Assembly (NCBI GenBank): GCA_020053355.1
Contig: JAGVNI010000005.1
Span: forward strand, 1-49,149
Reading direction: 5' to 3'
Origin: an archaeon
GTDB lineage: Archaea > Micrarchaeota > Micrarchaeia > Anstonellales > Bilamarchaeaceae
DNA: 49,149 nucleotides
Shown: piece by piece, positions 32,482-39,594 of the stretch
Numbering within the stretch: the first letter of the stretch is position 1
Layout of the letters: each line of letters starts with the position of its first letter
Translations under genes and position numbers: made by a program
Notes under the pieces: model-generated
What the model was told of the DNA's origin: nothing
The model's database searches: none
The model's input: only the letters and a program-made list of their open reading frames with translations

Positions 32482-32688
32482 TCACCTTGCCTTTATCTCC
32501 TTGGCCTCACGGTCGGTCTCGAGAAGGACGATGACCATGCCTTTCTTGACCGGGCCCTTCACATTCCGTAGAATGACCCTGCCGGCATCCGGCCCTTCAA
32601 GCACCTTGCATAGAACCTGGTAAATCTCGCCGTATACGCCGGTCTTGGCGCGAATCTCGACGATTTCCGCTGGGAATCCTTCAGCCAT
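32482..32688 (-). CDS. rps28e: Ribosomal protein S28e (eS28)
   Basis: A 68-residue OB-fold small-subunit protein of normal length. Diagnostic segments are AEIVEIRAKTGVYGEIYQV, ILRNVKGPVKKGMVIVLLET and the terminal DREAKEIKAR. It follows the L7Ae stop by 4 nt on the minus strand. Confidence 0.96.
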   Translation of the reverse strand: MAEGFPAEIVEIRAKTGVYGEIYQVLCKVLEGPDAGRVILRNVKGPVKKGMVIVLLETDREAKEIKAR

Positions 32689-32692
32689 ATCA

Positions 32693-33055
32693 TCACTTCT
32701 GCGGCTTCGGGAGCTTCTTGATTATGTCCTGGAGCTTCTCCGTCGCCCCGCCCGCGTTCTCGACCGCGATGGCGGAGGTCCCCACTTCTATGCCGACCGC
32801 CTTTCCAAGGTCCTTCTTGGTCGGGATGAATGCGTAGGGTATGCTGTGCTCCTTGCAAAGCATCGGAATGTGGACTACGACTTCCTCAGGGGTGACATCG
32901 CCAGCCACTACGACGAACTGCGCGGATTTGCGCTCAATCGACTTCGTGGTCTCATTCACGCCCTTCTTTATCTTTCCCGCGTCTTTTGCGACGGAAAGCA
33001 TCTCCAGTATCTGGGGAATCAATTCTGCTGGTATTTCCAAATCTACGTATCCCAT
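32693..33055 (-). CDS. rpl7ae: Ribosomal protein L7Ae (eL8), kink-turn RNA-binding protein
   Basis: A 120-residue protein that binds kink-turns in 23S rRNA, in C/D and H/ACA guide RNPs, and in archaeal RNase P. Recognisable are KGVNETTKSIERKSAQFVVV, AGDVTPEEVVVHIPMLCKE and IPYAFIPTKKDLGKAVG. The ATG ending at 33055 is chosen (MGYVDLEIPAEL) with GGTG at normal spacing; the longer reading from 33139 is the leader. First gene of the L7Ae-S28e-L24e-Ndk operon, with a structured 80-nt leader that may be bound by L7Ae itself. Confidence 0.96.
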   Translation of the reverse strand: MGYVDLEIPAELIPQILEMLSVAKDAGKIKKGVNETTKSIERKSAQFVVVAGDVTPEEVVVHIPMLCKEHSIPYAFIPTKKDLGKAVGIEVGTSAIAVENAGGATEKLQDIIKKLPKPQK

Positions 33056-33164
33056 ATTTACACCTCGATTTCTGTCATCGGTTTCTGTCAACCTGCCTGC
33101 CCTTGCGGGCGCACGTTGACGACTAAAAAATCGCAACAAGAATGATATATGGGCGGGTTTAAAA
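33056..33164 (-). promoter_or_regulatory. L7Ae operon promoter and leader with predicted kink-loop over the ribosome binding site
   Basis: A minus-strand TATA TTTTAAA (33158-33164) predicts initiation near 33135. The leader first folds as a hairpin GTCAAC...GTTGAC containing GCCC-GCAA-GGGC (33087-33120). Next to the start codon, read on the minus strand, is ACC-GAT-GA-CAGAAATC-GA-GGT (33062-33082). This matches a kink-loop: C-stem ACC/GGT, three-nt bulge, tandem G-A pairs, a C-C mismatch and a GAAA-capped loop. Its 3' strand GGT is part of the ribosome binding site. L7Ae is known to bind such motifs. Confidence 0.5.
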
Positions 33165-33193
33165 GGTTTGTGCCGACGAGGTGGGATACGGCG

Positions 33194-33574
33194 CTAGAGC
33201 ACGGAGCAGCTCACCGAGCGCACGCCCTTGGCCCTCTTCAGGATGGCGAAGAGTTCGCGGATGCGCCTGGCATCGGCGCATACTATCAGCACTTCCAGGC
33301 AGATGCCGACATGGTGCTGGTGGACCACGGTCTTGATGCTGTCCTCGAATTCATGGAGGAGGTCGGATACGCCGTGCTTCTCGCTCGAGCGGTAGGTCAC
33401 CATGAAAACGGCATCGACATGGCCCCTCATCGATTCAAGCAGCTTGTATTCGTTCAGGAGCGAAGCGAGGGTGGCCCGGAGGAGCTTCGAGCGGCTTTTA
33501 AATCCGAGGCGCCCTTGGACCGTGTCCAGTTCAGCGAGGGTCTCCTTGTCCATCGATATGCTGATGATTTCCAT
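33194..33574 (-). CDS. Ribbon-helix-helix regulator with NikR-like metal-binding domain
   Basis: A 126-residue protein. The N-terminus (ISISMDKETLAELDTVQ, FKSRSKLLRATLASLL) is a CopG/NikR ribbon-helix-helix DNA-binding domain. The C-terminal ACT-like domain contains VVHQHHVGICLEVLIV, close in spacing to the His-x-His...Cys nickel site of NikR, and ends VRSVSCSVL. NikR represses nickel uptake when metal is bound. Here the neighbours are a metal ABC transporter and, farther on, a [NiFe]-hydrogenase, so nickel or a related metal is plausible. It lies 8 nt after the Cys-rich miniprotein gene and shares its transcript. Confidence 0.8.
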   Translation of the reverse strand: MEIISISMDKETLAELDTVQGRLGFKSRSKLLRATLASLLNEYKLLESMRGHVDAVFMVTYRSSEKHGVSDLLHEFEDSIKTVVHQHHVGICLEVLIVCADARRIRELFAILKRAKGVRSVSCSVL

Positions 33575-33582
33575 GGCCGCAC

Positions 33583-33735
33583 CTAGCTTGAGAGCTTTTC
33601 CCTAATGCCATTCGCAAGGAACCCCACCGTGGCCAGGATGCAGGATGGGCAGTGGCATGCTACGGAGCCTGCGGCAAGCATGCAACCGATGGCAATGCTT
33701 TCGTTGCCTTTTTTTATGAGGTTGTTTTTATCCAT
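33583..33735 (-). CDS. Small Cys/His-rich protein upstream of the NikR-like gene
   Basis: A 50-residue ORF from the ATG ending at 33735 to TAG at 33583-33585. It reads MDKNNLIKKGNESIA, then GCMLAAGSVACHCPSC and a hydrophobic helix ILATVGFLANGI. The Cys/His cluster CxxxxxxxxxCHCxxC beside a short hydrophobic stretch suggests a membrane-associated metal-binding peptide. It precedes the NikR-like gene by 8 nt, sits beside the operator repeats and faces the metal transporter. I infer a role in metal handling; no family is recognised. Confidence 0.6.
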   Translation of the reverse strand: MDKNNLIKKGNESIAIGCMLAAGSVACHCPSCILATVGFLANGIREKLSS

Positions 33736-33748
33736 GGCAAACCGCCCG

Positions 33749-33809
33749 GTTATTAGGTAATAACGGGATTTGGCGATTAGTTAATAACTTTCATACAAGA
33801 ATTTATTAA
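33749..33809. promoter_or_regulatory. Operator-like repeats between the NikR-like operon and the metal transporter
   Basis: GTTATTAGGTAATAAC (33749-33764) is a 7-bp inverted repeat. GTTAATAAC (33780-33788) and TTTATTAAC (33802-33810) are related copies, the last overlapping the TATA box of the transporter gene. Such clustered palindromes between divergent metal genes are typical operators; assignment to the NikR-like protein is inferred. Confidence 0.6.
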
Positions 33810-33839
33810 CCTATCCGCACCCAGGCTTGTTGTGAGGAT

Positions 33840-34805
33840 ATGGACAGGATAAAAATGATGCCGGCATTTGCCGCGGTTTTGGTTCTGGCTGCCGCCCTGG
33901 CGCTGGCCGGCTGCACAGGCAGCCCCCCGCAATCTGACGGGGGGAAGGTCAAGGTCGTCGCCAGCTTTTACCCCTTATATGATTTTGCAGAAAACGTGGG
34001 CGGCGACCGGGTTGTCGTGACCACCCTCATCCCCACTGGCGTCGAGCCCCATGAATTCGAGCCGACCGCTTCGGATATCAGGGAGCTTTCCGGTGCGGAC
34101 GTATTCCTTTACAACGGAGCGAACATGGAACCGTGGGCGGATAGGGTCATTGAAAGCGTGGGCAAAGACGACTTGGTCGTGTCCGACACGAGCAGGGGCA
34201 TTGCCTTGCGCGAATCCGATGAAGACGGGCACCACGGCGAAGAAGCGGAAACGGAAGGGGGGCACAGCCACGAGGGCGGTTTTGACCCGCACATCTGGCT
34301 GAGTCCGGCACTGGCAAAGGTGCAGGTCAATAACATAAGGGACGCGCTGATTAAAGCCGACCCCGAAGGCAAGGCGGAGTACGAAAAAAACGCCGCAGAA
34401 TACAATGCCCGGCTGGATGCCCTTGATTCGAAAATCATGGCGGCAATGGCGAACTGCACGAAAAAAGACATACTTGTGACGCATGCCACGCTGGGGTATT
34501 TCTGCGAGAGGTACGGCTGCCTGCAGATAGCCATCAGCGGAGTGGACCCGGAAGCCGAACCGTCTCCGGCTGACCTTGCGTCCATCATTGACCAGGCCAG
34601 GGAGCGGAATGTCAGCGCGGTATTCTTCGAGAGCATGATAGACCCCCGCTCGGCCCAGACGATTTCAAGCGAGATAAACGGCTCGGTGCTGGCATTCAAT
34701 TCGGTGCACGGCCTGACACCGGAGGAATCTGCGGCAGGGGAGGACTACATATCGCTCATGGAAGGGAATCTGGCCAATATTAAAATTGGTTTAGGGTGTG
34801 GATGA
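33840..34805 (+). CDS. znuA: Metal ABC transporter substrate-binding lipoprotein (ZnuA-like)
   Basis: A 321-residue cluster A-I binding protein. The signal peptide ends in lipobox ALAGC. Metal ligands are expected from His in TGVEPHEFEPTASD, His in GGFDPHIWLSPA, His in VTHATLGYFC and an acidic residue in FFESMIDPRSA. A His/acidic loop (DGHHGEEAETEGGHSHEGG, about 125-145), common in zinc binders, is present. Zinc, manganese or, given the NikR-like neighbour, nickel are possible cargoes. ATG 33840 follows GTGAGG. First of three overlapping transporter genes. Confidence 0.9.
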   Translation: MDRIKMMPAFAAVLVLAAALALAGCTGSPPQSDGGKVKVVASFYPLYDFAENVGGDRVVVTTLIPTGVEPHEFEPTASDIRELSGADVFLYNGANMEPWADRVIESVGKDDLVVSDTSRGIALRESDEDGHHGEEAETEGGHSHEGGFDPHIWLSPALAKVQVNNIRDALIKADPEGKAEYEKNAAEYNARLDALDSKIMAAMANCTKKDILVTHATLGYFCERYGCLQIAISGVDPEAEPSPADLASIIDQARERNVSAVFFESMIDPRSAQTISSEINGSVLAFNSVHGLTPEESAAGEDYISLMEGNLANIKIGLGCG

Positions 34806-35608
34806 TTGGTGCATGGAATATGAATGCTGCAAACAAAACCATAGTGCTCCTTAGGGACGTGACATTCTCTTACGGAGCCCACATCGTCCTTGAAAACGCG
34901 GGCCTCGAAGTGAAAAAAGGGGATTTTCTGGGGATTATCGGTCCGAACGGGGCCGGTAAAACCACCCTGGTCCGGCTGATGCTCGGCCTGCTTCGGCCAG
35001 ACAGGGGCATTGTCCAGCTCTTCGGGTCCCCGGCAACCAGCGCAGATGCCAGGGCGGGCGTAGGCTACGTCCCCCAAAAAGCGACGAGTTTCGACCAGCA
35101 TTTCCCGGCCACGGTATCCGAGGTAGTGGGGATGGGAAGGATACAGAGGGCGGGATTGCTGAAACAGCTCGGGCAAGCGGACCGGGACGCGATTGAAAAG
35201 GCGCTTGAGGAAGTCGGGATGGCGGAATACGGAAAGATGCGTGTCAGCGAGCTTTCGGGCGGCCAGCAGCAGAGGGTTTTCATTGCAAGGGCCCTTGCAG
35301 CCGAACCCAAGCTCCTCATCCTCGATGAACCCACGGTTGGCGTAGACCATCATGCCCAGGCAAAGTTCTATTCTATCCTTAAAAGGCTGAATCGCGCCGG
35401 GATGGCCATAGTATTGATTTCCCATGATGTAGGCGTCGTAAGCTCCCATGTGAACAAGCTCGCCTGCGTGAACCGGAGCGTTGTAATCCATGATGTTTCC
35501 AAGGGGGTTGAGCGTGCGGACCTGGTTTGCGCGTATTCAGAGGGCATGAAGGTAGTAAAGCACGAAAACGCCGGATGCACCGGCCATTGCCACGGGAAAG
35601 AGGTTTGA
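34802..35608 (+). CDS. znuC: Metal ABC transporter ATP-binding protein (ZnuC-like)
   Basis: A 268-residue ABC ATPase: Walker A GPNGAGKTT (about 50-58), Q-loop VPQKATSF, signature LSGGQQQR, Walker B LLILDEPTVGVD and switch His in ISHDVG. The ATG at 34802 overlaps the znuA stop (ATGA), showing translational coupling. The C-terminus ends with NAGCTGHCHGKEV, a small Cys/His cluster that may bind metal. It is followed by the permease gene. Confidence 0.92.
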   Translation: MIGAWNMNAANKTIVLLRDVTFSYGAHIVLENAGLEVKKGDFLGIIGPNGAGKTTLVRLMLGLLRPDRGIVQLFGSPATSADARAGVGYVPQKATSFDQHFPATVSEVVGMGRIQRAGLLKQLGQADRDAIEKALEEVGMAEYGKMRVSELSGGQQQRVFIARALAAEPKLLILDEPTVGVDHHAQAKFYSILKRLNRAGMAIVLISHDVGVVSSHVNKLACVNRSVVIHDVSKGVERADLVCAYSEGMKVVKHENAGCTGHCHGKEV

Positions 35609-35610
35609 AT

Positions 35611-36426
35611 ATGCTCGACATGTTGCAATACACGTTCATGCAGCGGGCGTTCATAGCAGGCGCGCTGATTGCCATTGTCTGCTCGGTCATCGGGGTGTTC
35701 CTCGTCCTTCGGAAGATGTCCCTTATCGGGGACGGGCTTGCGCATATAGCATTTGCTGGAATAGCCGGGGGGATGTTCTTCGGGGTGTATCCGCTCCTTA
35801 GCGCGCTTGCGTTCACCGTCCTTTCGGCATTGGGCATACAGCGCCTCAAGGACATGAAGGTCCATGGCGATGCCGCAATCGCGATTTTCTTCTCGTTCGG
35901 CCTGGCGATCGGCATCACCCTGATAAGCATGTCCGGGGGGTTCGGGATGGATTTGTTCTCGTACCTTTTCGGCAGCATTCTCGCCGTGAACGAGACGGAC
36001 CTCGCATTCATCGGGGCATTATGCGCCGCCACGATAGCCCTGGTCTGGCTTTTCTACAAGGAGCTGTTCTACATCACATTTGATGAGGATTCGGCACGCG
36101 CGGGCGGATTGCCGGTAGAGGGGCTGAACACGATGCTGATAGTCCTGACCGCGATAGCGGTGGTCGTATCGATGAGGGTTGTGGGAATCCTGCTGGTGTC
36201 GTCGTATATCGTGCTCCCCGCATCAACAGCGCTGCTTGTCTCGAGGGGTTTCCGGGACACCATCCTCCTGGCGGCCGGATTGGCGCTCATTTCCACAGTC
36301 ATCGGCCTTACGGCGGCGTATTACCTTGACGCTGCGGCGGGCGGGGCCATCGTGCTCGTTCTGGTCGGGGCATTCGCTTCTGCCCTTGCGTACCACCTGC
36401 TAGGCCAGAAAAAGCGGGAAAAATAA
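35611..36426 (+). CDS. znuB: Metal ABC transporter permease (ZnuB-like)
   Basis: A 271-residue ABC-3 family membrane protein with 7-8 transmembrane helices. Recognisable are the start MLQYTFMQRAFIAGALIAIV, the LRKMSLIGDGLAHIAFAGIA segment characteristic of ABC-3 permeases, and the VVGILLVSSYIVLPASTALL coupling region. The ATG at 35611 lies 2 nt after the ATPase stop; the longer reading overlaps it. It ends with a basic tail QKKREK. Completes a three-gene importer. Confidence 0.92.
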   Translation: MLDMLQYTFMQRAFIAGALIAIVCSVIGVFLVLRKMSLIGDGLAHIAFAGIAGGMFFGVYPLLSALAFTVLSALGIQRLKDMKVHGDAAIAIFFSFGLAIGITLISMSGGFGMDLFSYLFGSILAVNETDLAFIGALCAATIALVWLFYKELFYITFDEDSARAGGLPVEGLNTMLIVLTAIAVVVSMRVVGILLVSSYIVLPASTALLVSRGFRDTILLAAGLALISTVIGLTAAYYLDAAAGGAIVLVLVGAFASALAYHLLGQKKREK

Positions 36427-36431
36427 GGAAA

Positions 36432-36593
36432 TCAGCAGAATTCGCACGTCCCGCTTTCCGCGCCTTTCTTCTTGTATTCGGAGAAGCATTTCGGGGTGCA
36501 GAAATAGGCCTTCTGGCCGACGATATTCTGCCTCTCTATCCATTTTTTCGAATCACACGTCCCGCAAGACTTGCACTTTTTCTCATCAACCAT
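36432..36593 (-). CDS. Small zinc-finger-like protein
   Basis: A 53-residue ORF from the ATG ending at 36593 (MVDEKKCKSCGTCDSKKW) to TGA at 36432. Cys pairs occur as CKSCGTC, FCTPKC and a terminal CEFC, so up to seven Cys could hold one or two zinc or Fe-S sites. GAGGTG sits 6 nt upstream. The YFCTPKCFSEYKKKG part resembles the TRASH/MYM-type treble-clef found in metal-sensing proteins. It is convergent with the metal permease gene (5 nt apart), which fits a metal role. Confidence 0.7.
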   Translation of the reverse strand: MVDEKKCKSCGTCDSKKWIERQNIVGQKAYFCTPKCFSEYKKKGAESGTCEFC

Positions 36594-36626
36594 GTGAACA
36601 CCTCGTTTTGCTTTCGGGCCGGAAAC

Positions 36627-36920
36627 CTACTTATCCGAACTCGGAGTGCCTGTGCCGAAGCCCTCATTGCCTATCGGCTTGCCCGTGTCGATATTGAACA
36701 AATCCGAAAGATTCCCGTTCTTGTCGCCTGTTGCACCGCTGCCGCCCTGCGAACCGGATGAGGCGTTTCCTGCGGTTCCAGCCCCGTTTGCCGGTGCGGT
36801 CTCTCCGCCCGGGGCGGCCGGCATATTCCCAGTGACGTTGCCGGTTTGGCCTTTCTTTGCGCAACCAAAGAGGGCGAAAGAGGCCGCAAGCAGCAGCAGG
36901 ATTACAAATTTCATTTCCAT
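36627..36920 (-). CDS. Short Gly/Asn-rich lipoprotein
   Basis: A 97-residue protein with signal peptide and lipobox LFGC (Cys about residue 20), followed by a disordered Gly/Asn/Ser/Ala-rich tail containing NVTG and NASS sequons. No folded domain is evident. The ATG ending at 36920 is 5 nt from GGTGC; ATG 36914 is an alternative. The start abuts the stop of the upstream secreted-protein gene, so they form an operon. Confidence 0.65.
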   Translation of the reverse strand: MEMKFVILLLLAASFALFGCAKKGQTGNVTGNMPAAPGGETAPANGAGTAGNASSGSQGGSGATGDKNGNLSDLFNIDTGKPIGNEGFGTGTPSSDK

Positions 36921-37826
36921 TCAAGCACCATCCAGTATCAGCATTTTTATCGAATTGAATTCCTGCATCAGGTCGACGCCGTCGTCCCAGCATTCGAGGT
37001 TCTCGCGTCCGTATTCGAAATTGTCGTCCACGTCCGCCGAGTACCCGCACTGGTCGATAAAGGATTCGACGTCGTCCCGGAGAGCCCGCCCCCGGCTCAG
37101 GATTTCATCCTTGTTGTCGTTGTGGCCGGCTTCGATTATCGGCTCGGCGTAATTGAGCACGGCGAGCATCTGCTCGGCCCGGAAAAGCAGGACGATGCGG
37201 GAGTTGCGCAGATGGAGCGAGGTGATTTTCGTGATGTTGCCGCTCTCATATGCGGGGTAGATGTCATCGATAAGCCCTTCGCCATTTTCCACGACGCTCT
37301 CCATGCCCGAAGTGTCTGCGCCGAGTGAATCCAGCGCGATTATCTCTTCGTTTGCTTCGTCAATCTCGTTTTGCACGTATGATTTTGCAGCCGATTTCTC
37401 CATGTCCAGGGCGTCCAGCCTGCATTCATCGCGGGATTCCATCAGCGGATTCTCCCCACCCCTTACGCAGGAGAAGAAGGCGGGCGTCTTGTTCGTGAAT
37501 GCGTCCTTGACGACATCCCCGACCAGTTTCAGGGCATCCGCGCCGAGCTGCACTGAGGCAAGGCCGAATTCGAGGCTGCTATCATCATCGGCCGCATCGC
37601 GCATGTCGGCCAAATCATCGTCCAAATCCGCCACATTGGCCGACGAATCGAAAACCGGGACATTGGCGGTGTCAGCGCAGCCTTCCCTCATCGAGAGCCA
37701 GTCTTTGGCATATGCCACATCGCACGATGCATAGTCGTAGCGCGCATCAAGGATAGCGGGCAAGGCGTCATTGGCCGCGAATGCCGCCCCAGCTAAAACC
37801 AGCAGAAACAAGGCCATGAATTTCAT
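36921..37826 (-). CDS. Secreted Asp-rich helical protein, unknown function
   Basis: A 301-residue protein with a cleavable signal peptide (MKFMALFLLVLAGAAFAAND). The mature part is rich in Asp and Ala, mostly helical, with Cys residues spaced as if for a few disulfides (YASCDVAYAK, REGCADTAN, FFSCVRGGENP, DECRLDA, DQCGYSAD, LECWDDG). No family is recognised. A TATA (37852-37860, minus strand) about 27-30 nt ahead of the ATG implies a leaderless mRNA. It is cotranscribed with the lipoprotein at 36627. Confidence 0.7.
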   Translation of the reverse strand: MKFMALFLLVLAGAAFAANDALPAILDARYDYASCDVAYAKDWLSMREGCADTANVPVFDSSANVADLDDDLADMRDAADDDSSLEFGLASVQLGADALKLVGDVVKDAFTNKTPAFFSCVRGGENPLMESRDECRLDALDMEKSAAKSYVQNEIDEANEEIIALDSLGADTSGMESVVENGEGLIDDIYPAYESGNITKITSLHLRNSRIVLLFRAEQMLAVLNYAEPIIEAGHNDNKDEILSRGRALRDDVESFIDQCGYSADVDDNFEYGRENLECWDDGVDLMQEFNSIKMLILDGA

Positions 37827-37901
37827 AGAATCGAAGTTTGATATGCGCCTATCTTTTTATGAGTACGCATGCAGCGGCCGTAACAGGGCAGGCCGGCTCG
37901 G

Positions 37902-38153
37902 TCAGAATCCCAGCCCAAGAAGGTGCAGGACGAGCACGAACAGGAAGCCGACGACGCCCCCGAACGCCACTGCCAGGATGGACCAGAGGTTGATGGCGAT
38001 GCCAAGGTGGAAGTAAGAGTTCAGGAGCACGAAGGCGATGATGCCGATAATCGAGTTCGCTACGATGAGAAGGGGGTTCTTCAGGAACTGGATAAGTAGA
38101 TAAAGCATGAAAATCGCGGCAATGAGAGCGCCCAGTTCGATGTAGATTGCCAT
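37902..38153 (-). CDS. BofA-like small membrane protein
   Basis: An 83-residue protein with three hydrophobic segments: LGALIAAIFMLYLLIQFL, SIIGIIAFVLLNSYFHLG and SILAVAFGGVVGFLFVLVL. The LLN..F.LGI.IN.W..L..A.GGV.G pattern matches the BofA (sigma-K processing inhibitor) family, which is common in archaea without any sporulation role. The ATG ending at 38153 fits a TATA (38176-38181) 26 nt upstream. Function in archaea unknown. Confidence 0.75.
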   Translation of the reverse strand: MAIYIELGALIAAIFMLYLLIQFLKNPLLIVANSIIGIIAFVLLNSYFHLGIAINLWSILAVAFGGVVGFLFVLVLHLLGLGF

Positions 38154-38221
38154 GGGAGGATACACGCCTGCAACCGTTTAATGCCTTCCACTTCCGCGGA
38201 AATGGGGTGTGCCGGATTTTC

Positions 38222-38340
38222 TTTATAAACGAAACCGGCGCGAGCTAGTTCACCAAGTCGGGGAATTTTCCCCGGTCCAAAAAACTGGGGGCCCAAACGG
38301 GCCTCATTATAATCATACGTTCATGCGTCAAGGTGGTCTG
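38222..38340 (+). promoter_or_regulatory. Promoter and double-hairpin leader of the 55-residue protein
   Basis: TTTATAAAC (38222-38230) predicts initiation near 38252. The 89-nt leader holds CGGGG-aatttt-CCCCG (38259-38274) and GGCCC-aaac-GGGCC (38290-38303), then AAGGTGG before the ATG at 38341. The leader is longer and more structured than those of most genes here. Confidence 0.5.
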
Positions 38341-38508
38341 ATGGAAATGAATGGGGAAGACGTTCGCGGGAAAATAGAATCGCTCATGAGATACAGGGAT
38401 GCCCTGGATGAAAGCGAAAGGGAGCTTTTCGACGTCCTGATGAGTTATGCGAACGAGGTCGCCAGTGCAGTAGGACGCGGGGTTACCCCGCAAACGCAGG
38501 CCTGCTGA
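38341..38508 (+). CDS. Small acidic helical protein
   Basis: A 55-residue protein beginning MEMNGEDVRGKIESLMRYRD and containing ALDESERELFDVLMSYANEV, a charged helical hairpin, with a terminal TPQTQAC. It starts at ATG 38341 after AAGGTGG. No family recognised. The promoter with an elaborate leader and the clean ribosome binding site support a real gene. Confidence 0.55.
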   Translation: MEMNGEDVRGKIESLMRYRDALDESERELFDVLMSYANEVASAVGRGVTPQTQAC

Positions 38509-38530
38509 AGCATTCACAACTTTTGGGAGA

Positions 38531-38649
38531 AGCCGCCGGAGCGGCTTGAGAGGGCTGCTCCGGCATACTTATCGAGGCAGGGGAGGGCTACGCCCTTCCC
38601 GCCTCCCACTCTGAAACTTTCCTTAGCCCCGACTTAGGATAAAGTTTCA
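38531..38649. terminator. Cluster of three hairpins between convergent genes
   Basis: AGCCGC-CGGA-GCGGCT (38531-38546) is followed by a long GC-rich hairpin GAGGC...GCCTC with AGGGC-tac-GCCCT inside (38574-38605). Then TGAAACTTT (38612-38620) pairs with AAAGTTTCA (38641-38649), extended by TCCT/AGGA inside. The region lies between a plus gene ending at 38508 and a minus gene ending at 38670, so a two-way terminator is the simplest reading. A small RNA is an alternative. Confidence 0.5.
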
Positions 38650-38669
38650 TCAAACTTCATGAGGCTGGA

Positions 38670-38963
38670 TTACTCCTGCCCGAAAACGAACTGGAGGAGG
38701 ACCGGGTGCCTGCTTTCAATGACCTTGGCCAGCTTCTCTTTCATCTCCGGGGATTGGGATTTCTCGTGCAACAATTCGAGTATGCGTGCGCGCGTCCTGA
38801 GGGCGCCGACAAGGCTGTCATTCACGTCCTCGAACAATCTGGCCAGCTCGATTGCCTCGGGGCCAAGCGCTTTGACATCGATTTCCGGAGGGGCATCGTC
38901 ATGATTGTGGCATCCGCCGCAGCATTCGTCCTTGGATTTGCCTTTCTTGCAGTGACCTTCCAT
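38670..38963 (-). CDS. Small protein with Cys/His N-terminus and helical body
   Basis: A 97-residue protein. The N-terminus MEGHCKKGKSKDECCGGCHN HDD packs four Cys and three His in the first 23 residues, a likely metal site. The remainder is helical (ALGPEAIELARLFEDVNDSL, RILELLHEKSQSPEMKEKLA). A minus-strand TATA (about 38990-38999) fits a leaderless start. Family not recognised; metal binding is inferred from residue content. Confidence 0.65.
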   Translation of the reverse strand: MEGHCKKGKSKDECCGGCHNHDDAPPEIDVKALGPEAIELARLFEDVNDSLVGALRTRARILELLHEKSQSPEMKEKLAKVIESRHPVLLQFVFGQE

Positions 38964-39022
38964 ATGAATCTTCGAGAATTTGGCCGCATCATTTTAAAAA
39001 GATAAAATTTACGGGACGCCGA

Positions 39023-39175
39023 TCAGCGTTTTTTTGCCAGGCGCTTCAGCTTCCGCACCTTGGATGCCTTGCCTTTATTGCTCGGCAGCCTGCCATGCTT
39101 CGCTTTCTTTCGGGATATGCGTGCCTTCGGCTTCCTTCCGCCTTTGGCTTTCACCCTCTTTTTCATTCTTGCCAT
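39023..39175 (-). CDS. Highly basic 50-residue protein
   Basis: From the ATG ending at 39175 to TGA at 39023. It reads MARMKKRVKAKGGRKPKARI and ends KVRKLKRLAKKR, with about 24 Lys/Arg in 50 residues and no acidic residues. GGTGGTCC lies just ahead of the start, and TATA-like CATATATAG (39238-39246) predicts a short leader. It could be a small ribosome-associated or nucleic-acid-binding protein. It does not match L39e, L40e or L41e as I know them. Confidence 0.6.
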   Translation of the reverse strand: MARMKKRVKAKGGRKPKARISRKKAKHGRLPSNKGKASKVRKLKRLAKKR

Positions 39176-39594
39176 TAGGACCACCAAAAAACGATGCCTT
39201 TCGATGTCTGGACTCGGTGAGGAAGTGCCTCAAGCGTCTATATATGGATATTAATCTTAACCCATCCACGCGCTTTAGAGGTTATCTTCATCGCGCCAAA
39301 GCGAGCTTAACAAGCACGGGTTCCATATGGTGAGTTATAGTCCAGCCACCACACTAATGGCCAATTGCTTGACAGAGGCTGCAAAGGACGCATCCTTTCC
39401 AGGACAACCGAAATGCCCTCATCAAAAGGCATCAGGTTAATGTAGTTGTAGCGAAAAAAGTTTAACCGTTTCTACAAAAAATTTAAGAATTTATGCTTTT
39501 TAGGTTAGAAAAAGTCTATTTTTACGTAAATTTGACTGTAGATTAACTTGGTATATGTGGAATAACCCTTAATAAACCAGCCGCATCCAGGGCA
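39176..39594. other. 419-bp intergenic region, mostly unexplained
   Basis: Apart from the promoter of the basic miniprotein (around 39238-39246) I see no gene. The stretch 39440-39590 is markedly AT-rich, unlike its surroundings. GCGC-...-GCGC (39271-39297) can form a weak hairpin. No tRNA, C/D-box or CRISPR-like pattern was found. Confidence 0.4.

Noticed and set aside
39271-39297. Possible C/D-box guide RNA on the minus strand
   Set aside because: A GATGAAGA-like C box is present but no proper D box (CTGA) at a suitable distance.
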